Assembly: GCA_905116865.2 (NCBI GenBank)
Contig: CAJHNH020002035.1
Location: 159,501-223,500, forward strand
Direction: 5' to 3'
DNA: 64,000 nucleotides
From: Candidula unifasciata
Lineage: Eukaryota > Mollusca > Gastropoda > Stylommatophora > Geomitridae
Shown: in pieces, positions 56,275-64,000 of the stretch
How positions within the stretch are numbered: the first letter of the stretch is position 1
Layout of the letters: every line of letters begins with the position of its first letter
The notes under the pieces: model-generated
What the model was told of the DNA's origin: nothing
What the model saw: only the letters and a program-made list of their open reading frames with translations
Database searches by the model: none
Position numbers and translations under genes: made by a program

Positions 56275-57060
56275 GTTGTGTGGGAGGCAACTGTCGTTCC
56301 CTAGGGACCATGGAGCGTGCTGCTGTTTTTGAGAACATCGCCTGCTACGACTGTAATGTCCTGTGATGGAGTGACAGTCTTTGCCATATAGATTGCATAC
56401 AAATATCAGTACTCTATTATACCGAGGCTGGTTTTCTTTTAGATGTCTCCTATGTGTAGCTTGTTGTGTTAGGCCTCTTGCAAAGTCTGATGGTCTGTCT
56501 TTCATTGTCTGCCTCCATAGGAGTTGGTCTGCGGCTGAACTGTCCCAAGTGTACATGTCAGTGTTGGCGTCTTTCAGGTCTTGTTGTGCATGTCCTTACA
56601 GCATAGCTTTGGCCTTCCTGCAGATCTTATCCCTCTTTCCTGTTCACTATACAGGGGGTCCTTTGGAATACAACTGTCCACCATGTGGGAGACATGTCCC
56701 AACCAGTACGGGCATCTTCAAAGTTAGTTAAAGTCCTGATTATCAACTTCACTGCACAGGTTTTATCTTGTATGGCTTGCAGGATATCTTTGTTTCAGTA
56801 GAGTACATTTTTTGGCATTCCTGCTTTTCTAAGGACACATTCTTAGGGAACAAAGCCTTGCCATGATATACCAGAAATATGTCTCATTCTGCACATATGG
56901 ACTGTATTCAGTTTTTTCTTTTTTTCTGAAGGAGCATATAGAGTCCAGGTTTTAATTCCGAATAGAAACATGTTGAGGACACGATTTTCATAAACTTTGA
57001 AATTTTGATCCCTGTAAATGGTCATGTATGTTCATTATGAATAAATACACTGTAGCTTGG
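56275..57060 (-). mobile_element. LINE 3' part with C-terminal zinc finger, reverse
   Basis: Minus strand: NRVLNMFLFGIKTWTLYAPS, VHMCRMRHISGISWQ, then after frameshifts YTWDSSAADQLLWRQTMKDR and FVCNLYGKDCHSITGHYSRS with a following RRC: an RT C-terminal domain and terminal finger, with the second Cys of the usual CxxC changed to Tyr-Gly. Opposes the neighbouring fragment at 56060. Confidence 0.8.
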
Positions 57061-57200
57061 TTTATCAAACCATCTTTTGTCTTCTTCTGATCCTTTTATA
57101 GTAGGTTCTTATGAAACTTTGACTTTATTTCCCTCTAATCCTCCTCCTCCTGCAACAAAACATTTTTGCTCAGTGTCTTGGAATGTTGTTGTCTTCCTCT

Positions 57201-57258
57201 TGTTCTTGACTAGGCTCTAAGGAAAATATTGTTCTTGACTAGGCTCTAAGGAAAATAT
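57201..57258. repeat. 29-bp perfect tandem duplication
   Basis: TGTTCTTGACTAGGCTCTAA then GGAAAATAT, twice without change. Confidence 0.95.
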
Positions 57259-57259
57259 A

Positions 57260-58417
57260 ACATTTTTCATCGTGTACTCTGTTGTTGATTGCCCAATGCT
57301 TCTAAGAAGGATCAAATGTGTGCGTTGGTCCCACTGTGGCTTAGGTAGGAGATGGCAGATTAGCTCATTTGAGCCTAAGTTAATGTGATGGCTTAGAAAA
57401 GCAGCAGCACCGTCACCAGCTCAGTGAGATTTCCAACAGCCATTAGATTTTTGAGATGCACCCCAGTTTGAGAATGCTAGGTATTCAATCTCTCTGCCCA
57501 AGAGGTCAGATGCCTGTGTGAAATACTAGACAGCAAGCAGGTCTTCACAGATTCTCACTTTTGATTAGGATTTGAACAGGCTGCCCTCGGAACCTCAGGC
57601 CAATAACATGTTTCTAGGCAAAATCTTATCAGATACTTGTCTTGTTAAAAGCGCATGTGTTGTATTTTTGAATAGAATGACAAAAGGTAACCTCAGATAT
57701 ATATATATGTGTGCTCTAGCAAATTCAGATTAATTGATGGTGGGGCACACAGCCATTGGACGCATCATTATTGGTTCTCTTTTTGTTTCATGCAGTGCAG
57801 TGGCAGTACTAAGTTATTCATTTTAAATAATATGGAGACAACTGCTAGTTGATGCTAACTGTTGTATGGTGTTGGATACTATACAGTACAGAAATCCATT
57901 GTTAACTGTATCACTTTTACAGTATTGTAATGTTTTTAATGTATTCTCTGTATTTTTATCATAATGATTTTCTCTGTAACAAAGTAATCGCACAGTGTTG
58001 GGCAAACATGTCCAAAATATATTGTAGAATTAGTCTATGAAATCGTCTGATCATAGTCGATGATCAGCATACATTAAGTTACTTGACGGCCTGGGACAGT
58101 AAGTAAACTTTTGTTATGTTACTATCTTAATTCATGTTGGTTTGTTACAAAAACTGTCAGTCTGAGTTGTTAGTCAAACAGTAGACCCACGTGTGTTTGT
58201 CAGAATTGTGATAGGATTTTTTTTTGGAGTAGTCAGTTTCAGATCTTCAGAGTGTCTCTGTCAGCTTTGTTTGCTTTTTGGTGGTTCTCTCTGATCACAT
58301 GTCTTGTGTTTCCATGTGTATATGCCTTTTACACGTTATTTCTCCATTGACTAGAAGTTTGTTGACTGGGTCCACTGAAGAGATCAATGCAAACATGTCT
58401 ATTGCTAGTCTTCTTGT
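57260..58417. other. Downstream region, nothing recognised
   Basis: AT-rich; short TA repeat near 57700. Confidence 0.6.
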
Positions 58418-58605
58418 CAGCACTCACTGGCTGTATACTCCAGCAGAAAGTTCTGGTAGTTTGTCCGCTTCTGGACTTTGGTCTTGTTACAGAACTTTTT
58501 TGTGCACATCCATTTTACATATCTGGCTTGTTTGTATGCAGACTGTTGGTTTCTCACCTTTTAGACAGATACACCACAACTTTGAAGGAAATACTCCTCA
58601 TTAGT
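58418..58605 (-). repeat. Repeat B SINE, reverse
   Basis: CACTCACTGGCTGTATACTC, CAGCAGAAAGTTCTGGTAGT, TCTTGTTACAGAACTTTTTT, CCACAACTTTGAAGGAA. The far end is lost. Confidence 0.7.
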
Positions 58606-58889
58606 GACCAGTGGTGTATTTATTCATAATGTAGGGGTATTTTACATCAGAGGTTGTAACCTAAACCTCTTATTTGTGCTCAGGTGGTTGTGGTTTGTCA
58701 TTTGATGTAGCCATTGGATTTTTACAAAATAAGACTAGAGATCGAAATGCTCTCCTGACGTTTGGGTAGTGAACTAACACCCTTCATTATCGGGTACAGA
58801 TGAAAGACCAGAGTGCATGTTATAAAGATTCCTTGTCATTTAAAAAGAAAAAAAAATCAGCCCGCCTAGTTGCGTTTATAAATTAAAAA

Positions 58890-59220
58890 TGAGAGAAATG
58901 AAATGTCTGAGCAGGGCTGCGGGAGTTACCAAAATAGATAAAATCAGAAATGGGGTCATAAGAGAAAAAGTCGGCACATAATTAATTCTACATTACAAAG
59001 AAAAAATCAAATGGTTTGCCAACTTAGAATACCTTGTATCCCCATAACCATTCAAGGCATATACTAAAAGAGGAGAAGGACGTAGAGCACAAGATAGAAC
59101 AAGATGGAAATATAATATCAAAGAAACGCTACAACAGCATGATGTATCTGTGGTCGAGGCGACCAGAATAGCAAAACTTTCATCACCTGAAGCTGTATAA
59201 GGGGAAGTGATAAAGAAGAA
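58890..59220 (+). mobile_element. LINE C-terminal fragment
   Basis: RAAGVTKIDKIRNGVIREKV, EKIKWFANL, RRAQDRTRWKYNIKETLQQH and DVSVVEATRIAKLSSPE: a LINE ORF2 end of the same family as 25130-25450. Ends in AAGAAGAAGAAG. Confidence 0.75.
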
Positions 59221-59234
59221 GAAGAATGAAGTTC

Positions 59235-59470
59235 AGGAGCTGGCAGTGCAGTAGCTAGCATACTTGCCCCAAGGGCATGTGTTTGAATCTCTGAGGTAGA
59301 GATTTGTATTAAAACTGACAATGACCACCAAGCCCTCCCCTCCTACAGTGGGCAGTATGATGTAAAGATGGCCAGTTTGGTATTGATCGTATCACCCGTC
59401 TAGTGCCTGTTGGTTTGCAGACACATGGAGCTGTCACCATATAGAATGCCTCAAATCCTGGGATGAGTCT
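59235..59470 (+). repeat. SINE A copy, diverged
   Basis: Head GGCAGTGCAGTAGCTAGCAT with B-box-like TGTTTGAATCTC, body TGTAAAGATGGCCAGTTTGG, TAGTGCCTGTTGGTTTGC. The tail is eroded. Confidence 0.6.
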
Positions 59471-59609
59471 CTTATTTTGTATGATGGACCTCGAAGATGA
59501 TTAGTGAACAGTAAATAAATGAAACTAATGGAGCTGAGAGGGGTTAATGGGCCCACAAGATTGAGTAGGGAGTATTTGATAGGTAGTAAGGATATGGTCG
59601 GCATCTACA

Positions 59610-59780
59610 GGCGATTTGGCAGCAGACCGTCATGCATTGGATTCGACAGCAGTCTCGAAAGTCAACATGCAGAAAGCAATGGCAAACTACTGAACATAAA
59701 TTTGCCTAGAAAAACCACAGCAGCAAAAAATGCTTAGGTTGGTTCTGCAATGTCCTGCAAAGGATACACAACTAACTTGT
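59610..59780 (+). repeat. SINE C copy, head degraded
   Basis: GCAGAAAGCAATGGCAAACT, AAATTTGCCTAGAAAAACCA, AGGTTGGTTCTGCAATGTCC, AAAGGATACACAACTAACTT. Confidence 0.75.
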
Positions 59781-59888
59781 AGTAAGGAAATGAAGCTAAG
59801 GCTAAAAGATGAAGATTTGTGGGTCGTAATAAATTAGGCCTAAAAGATCAAGTGGACAGTGCTTGATGGTTAGTAAGGAAATCAAACT

Positions 59889-60033
59889 TCCTCCTGTGGG
59901 TACTGGGGCCTCAGTGTGGAGAAAAACAAGAATAGACCCACAGCCTTCCCAACAAACATGTCTTAGGAGCCGACTAATTGGGGGCTTTCTTTGAAACTGG
60001 AGTCCATCAGCCAGAGCTGCAAGGATGGGTGAC
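59889..60033 (+). repeat. Repeat B SINE, truncated, possible 14-bp TSD
   Basis: CCTGTGGGTACTGGGGCCTC, CAAGAATAGACCCACAGCCT, AGGAGCCGACTAATTGGGGG. AAGGAAATCAAACT is present on both sides (59875-59888, 60034-60047), but the surrounding sequence is itself a decayed tandem repeat, so the TSD is not certain. Confidence 0.7.
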
Positions 60034-60130
60034 AAGGAAATCAAACTAATGGAGCAGAGAGAGAAGAATTGGTGGGCCAAATTAGGCCCAGAAAATCAAT
60101 CGGCGGACAAAAAAGAGTCAAACTTAGTGG

Positions 60131-60842
60131 AACTGAGATACAGTTAGTGGACGGTAGAGTGGTACATCTAAGTTGAAGAGATGATTTTTTAGACACAAAG
60201 CGGTCTGAAGTGACTTAGAAGATAGGTTTAATAGTAGTATTGGCTTGTGTATTGCTAATTGATTAGCATGTCTGGAAGGTTATACCCAGAAACATCCACA
60301 TAATTCTGTAATGTTGATATTTACTTCCTTCTTTCTTTTTTTTTTTTAAAACTCATAGTGATCTAGAGACAAACTAATTGTGTTTTTACATAAATTTATT
60401 TGTACCTCAACAATTTTTGGCACAGTGTTGAATTGTTGAGCTGTATATATTTTTAATCCTGTTTTTATAAAATTCTTTCTTTGCATGTTTCTTTGACTGG
60501 GGTGTCATATTTTCTGGTATATATTTCACATCTTGTTTGCCTATCATGTGTTTTCTGACTCAGATTTCACATGCTTTCAGGTTTAAATGTCATGTGTCCC
60601 ATGGCTCATATTTTGTTGCCTGAACGAGACTTGTATGTGTGGTTCAGTTTTTATATATATTTTATTATTCAGATTTCACATATTTTAATATGTCACACGG
60701 TTTTGGCTCTGGTTCTTGTTGTTGTTCTGTTTACACTTATTGCATTGGTAAGCTTTAATATGTTTTCTGGTTCCATTGAAATGTGTGGTTCAGTTTGGAC
60801 TTCAGTCATTCCACAAATGTACAGCTGCTGCAGTGATAGAAA

Positions 60843-60843
<1 letters not shown>
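60131..60843. other. Nothing recognised; weak periodicity
   Basis: 60480-60720 repeats a loose CAGATTTCACATGTTTT-type motif several times, perhaps a very old tandem. Confidence 0.4.

Positions 60844-60876
<33 letters not shown>
60844..60876. repeat. 33-nt C homopolymer
   Basis: Directly abuts the first unit of the 83-bp tandem array. Confidence 0.95.
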
Positions 60877-61276
60877 AGTTTTGTTGAGCTTACGTGCATT
60901 CATAAACATCCGACACATATACAATCCATTTTGGCTAGCCCATCAACTTTTTTTTTTTTAAGTTGTGTTAAGCTTACATGCATTCATAAACATCCAACAC
61001 ATACAGTCCATTTTGGCTAGCCCTTAAATTTTTTTTTTTAAAGTTTTGTTAAGCTTACATGCAGTCATAGACATCCAACACATACAATCCATTTTGGCTA
61101 GCCCTTAAATTTTTTTTTTTTTAAAGTTTTGTTAAGCTTACATGCAGTCATAGACATCCAACACATACAATCCATTTTGGCTAGCCCATCAACTTTTTTT
61201 TTTTTTTTTAAGTTTTGTTAAGCTTACATGCATTCATAAACATCCAATACATATACAGTCCATTTTTGACTAGCAA
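60877..61276. repeat. About 83-bp tandem repeat, 5 copies
   Basis: Unit contains GTTAAGCTTACATGCATTCA, ACATCCAACACATACAATCC, ATTTTGGCTAGCCC and a T run of variable length (starts near 60877, 60961, 61042, 61125, 61211). Bounded on both sides by long C runs. Confidence 0.93.
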
Positions 61277-61302
61277 CTCCCCATCCCCCCCCCCTCCACC
61301 CT

Positions 61303-61325
61303 TCTATTTCCCCTTTTCCCCCCCC

Positions 61326-61357
<32 letters not shown>
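61303..61357. repeat. C-rich tract with 31-nt C run
   Basis: C runs broken by T, then 61327-61357 pure C. Closes the right side of the 83-bp array. Confidence 0.95.
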
Positions 61358-61924
61358 ACCCCAAACATGTACCTGTGTTCATCGTAAACTGTGATGTTTT
61401 CAACAGTAATTTTTAGATGTGATGTTTTTGAGAATAGTCATTTTAGATGTGTTCAGAAAAGTATCAACCTAATTTTTAATCAAACTTAACTCTCCCAGTA
61501 TGCTTTCTTGTGATTTTGTGACTGTTGCCCAGGCTGGAAATGCCACTTATAGGGAACCTGTTTGACCCATTACACACTACTCTTAAGGGGGTTGAGGTTT
61601 CAGACCTGCAGCTAAGTAATTGTATTTGTCTCCGTCACAGTTGAAGTCAGTTTTTTTTTCATTTAAATAGACCCTATAAATCTTGTAACCTTACTGCAGT
61701 CTTTTGATTATACAAGCTCTTTAACTGTTCCGTTATTTTTGTTTAGGACACAAAAATTTTGTTTTTTTTTTTAATTTTTTTGGAAGAGATTTTGGATGCT
61801 GGTAGTTGCAGTACACCCACTTCTTACTGAGTGCACATGTTTTGTCCCTCAGCCTACACATAGATGATATCATGATGCAGACTGCTGTGAAACTTAGTTA
61901 TTAGTTAGTTAGTTAGTTGGGTTA

Positions 61925-62240
61925 TCATCATTGCACTCCGGACATGTCTATAGGTGCTCAGATCCTCCCCTCAGTATGAACCCCAACGTCCGATGGCTAA
62001 AAGTACCAGTTCTATGTTGATTAACAAGTCTTCTGACGTGTCCGGTGTGCGTCTCGTTTTTTGCTATGCCGATCTTAATTCCCAAGTCTGCCATTCTGGC
62101 GAGTGATGTGCATTCACTGCCACCAAAGTCCTCCATCCTTCCCATTTCTTTGAGGGCATTGATAATATCAGCATGATCCATAGGCTGACCGTCGGTAGTG
62201 ATAGCGGATAACTTAGTTATGTATGAATTGAATGCCACAA
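61925..62240 (-). mobile_element. Retroelement ORF end, reverse
   Basis: An open frame of 96 codons on the minus strand: DHADIINALKEMGRMEDFGG, RMADLGIKIGIAKNETHTGH, VRRLVNQHRTGTFSHRTLGF. The RADIINA-type motif also occurs after the RNase H piece at 6765-7000, so I infer the same LINE family. Preceded by AGTTAGTTAGTT (61896-61917). Confidence 0.55.
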
Positions 62241-62344
62241 TCTGCCTGGAATCCTTAGTTCTGTAACTGTATGGGTTGAATATAATATAGAAGTGTTTTC
62301 AGTTATAAATAAAAGTCAAGGAGATTTTTCTAGCCAATGTAGCC

Positions 62345-62475
62345 TCAGACATATGGTGCTAGACCCAACTCTACCGACCAGTTGGCACTAACAAGAGTGT
62401 GTGGTCAAAATCGTGCCCGCCATCTTCCCAGGACATTTCCTGTGACCCAGTTTATGCTAGGTTGACCTGGAAGAA
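62345..62475 (-). repeat. SINE A middle part, reverse
   Basis: CCGACCAGTTGGCACTAACA, CCCGCCATCTTCCCAGGACA, TATGCTAGGTTGACCTGGAA. Confidence 0.6.
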
Positions 62476-63417
62476 GATTCATTAATGCAAATATGAAATG
62501 TAGTGAGGGTTATTAGTGTTGGCACCTTTCCTTCTTTCCAGATGATAGTGTTATGTTGTCCTCTGGGGAGGCATGGAAATCACAGTCTATGGCGATGGGG
62601 GGTGCGACTAGCAGAATGTTTAAAATACAAGTTTAAAACAGTTACTCTATTGGGCAGGTTTATAGCAGTTACTGTAAATGGTCAGTGGAAATGTTTGTAT
62701 ATTTTTTTTGTAGTATTGAGAGAACAATTGTTGGTCTTTTTGTTGTTTGTTGTTTTTATTATGCTTTGTGGCATGTTGAAGTTAATCCACATTTATTCAT
62801 TAATAAAATGTACTTGCATCACTTTTGTACTGCTGATAAGTAGAGTTGTTGTTCGTTTCTCTCTTCTGTGTTTTAACTGAACCACTCAAAGAATGTCAAA
62901 GTAGACTAGCTTTGGCTAAATTGGGACATTTTTACAGCCTAAGATGTATTGAGTATATATGGTATTTGAGAGCAGTTGTCACTCGGTGCATGAAGTGGTC
63001 AGTATTACATGTCACCTTTTTATCTTCTGTGTTTGCCCTTTTGTGGTTTACAGCTAAGCTGTGATTTGTGTCTCTCTTGGACTAACACATTCAGTGTCAG
63101 AAAATCCTTAATTAGGCGACTTTAATGTTAACCGAACTACTGTCAGTGAAAGCTGTTTGCAGCAGGTTGAACTTGGCTAACTTTTAGATATGTTTTCTGC
63201 AATGGGAATTATAATTGAACATGCTTGTTGCCGAGCAGCGGGTCTGTTCTTTTTCTACAGAAGCCACACTGGGAATTTACCATCTTTGCTTTCCAAGATA
63301 TTTCCTAGTGCCCACTTTTAAGTTAGGTCGACTTGGGAGGCTAGGTTAATTTGTCAAATTTTGCCTTGAAAGTTAGAGTATTGTCGCAACCCAGGTATGG
63401 TTCATTTAAACCATTCT
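62476..63417. other. No gene seen
   Basis: AT-rich. A 125-codon plus frame (62503-62880) is hydrophobic but has no exon context. A possible SINE A remnant lies near 63290-63360. Confidence 0.5.
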
Positions 63418-63605
63418 TCTTCTTTTTTCCATTCATCAGCTGTAAACTTTGGCAGAATGTTTTGGTTGTTCGTCCACTCCTGAACTTTAAGTCTTGTTCA
63501 AGACCTTGAGTTTTGCGTGCACGTCCATTTTACAACTTATGTGTATGCAGATTGTTAGCTCCTTGCCTCTCAGGCAGATGCACTCTGACTTTGAAGGATA
63601 AACCA
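63418..63605 (-). repeat. Repeat B SINE, reverse
   Basis: CATTCATCAGCTGTAAACTT, GGCAGAATGTTTTGGTTGTT, TCAGGCAGATGCACTCTGAC. 5' part of the unit missing. Confidence 0.7.
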
Positions 63606-64000
63606 TTCTAAAGCACGCTGTTGCTATATTTTCTCAGTTAAGGTACTACATTAACTGTCATTTGAGAAATGTGTCAGTATTTCTAAAAGAAGGTGTGTCA
63701 CATTGTCTCAGGTGTAAATGTGCACCTCAGTTTGTCACCACAGGTTTCTGATTCACACAGTCTGCAGGTGCACTTGTTCTTCCTACCTCTGATGGATATA
63801 CTACACTGAACGACAGGCAGGACTGATGTTAATGAAAGAATCAGTAGTTTTGTAAATTTGAGTCTGCAAGTCGACCTAGAGATTTTTAGCTCATCATTTA
63901 GAGTTGAGCCAAATCTATCCTAATGCATTGGATCCTTCCCTCCTCGCCCTTTGTTATATAAGTTGACCTCTAGTTTTGGAGAAAAAATTAGTTTGTTCTG
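63606..64000. other. Window end, nothing recognised
   Basis: No repeat or coding signal identified. Confidence 0.6.

Larger units (their letters stand above)
59515..60130. repeat. Decayed tandem repeat interrupted by SINEs
   Basis: AAGGAAATSAARCTAATGGA-like starts recur at 59517, 59784, 59875 and 60034, each followed by a GTGGGCC...TTAGGCC...AATCAAG pattern. A SINE C (59610) and a repeat B (59889) copy lie within. Confidence 0.6.

Noticed and set aside
60571..61020. 149-codon frame with poly-Pro
   Set aside because: Produced by the C run and the 83-bp array.
62503..62880. 125-codon hydrophobic plus ORF
   Set aside because: T-rich sequence often gives hydrophobic frames; no splice signals, homologue or start context seen.

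Overview
The window is genomic DNA from an animal, very probably a non-vertebrate. It has one split gene with canonical GT-AG introns, abundant tRNA-derived SINEs, decayed non-LTR retrotransposons and long homopolymer and microsatellite tracts. SINE density and LINE types fit a mollusc-like lophotrochozoan, but nothing here fixes the phylum.

Only one host gene can be supported: the orthologue of SMARCE1 (BAF57), the HMG-box subunit of BAF/SWI-SNF chromatin remodelling complexes, on the + strand. I traced fifteen coding exons from the ATG at 15557 to the stop at 55772-55774. They sum to 1,419 nt (472 aa plus stop), and the reading frame holds across every junction. A probable non-coding first exon ends at 12855, and an ATTAAA polyadenylation signal lies at 55961. 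The exons fill about 1.4 kb of a 40-kb span.

Layout: 1-12.7 kb is upstream repeat territory, including a reverse-strand LINE at 11.6-12.7 kb. 12.8-56 kb is the SMARCE1 locus. Its introns carry most of the SINE copies, a 25-bp minisatellite (13.8-14.4 kb), a piggyBac-like element with TTAA flanks (20.2-20.9 kb), a Tigger-like MITE (32.0-32.3 kb), a complete but dead hAT transposon with 8-bp target duplication inserted in an older SINE (32.6-34.8 kb), a 57-copy 29-bp minisatellite ending 31 bp before an exon (35.8-37.4 kb), and a head-to-head inverted SINE pair in a 1-kb intron (38.2-39.0 kb). 56-64 kb is downstream territory with LINE 3' ends, more SINEs and an 83-bp tandem array between long poly-C runs.

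I group the repeats into provisional families. A is a tRNA-headed SINE with a CCTTTACTTTACTT tail. B is about 280 bp with a GAA-rich end. C is a tRNA-headed SINE ending in a conserved block that includes GTTGGTTCTGCAACGTCCTG. D is an unclassified repeat of about 160 bp. E is a 213-bp tRNA-headed SINE and F a tRNA-headed SINE of about 380 bp. These names are local. No tRNA or rRNA gene, CRISPR array or bacterial-type operon is present, and I saw no exogenous or endogenous virus.
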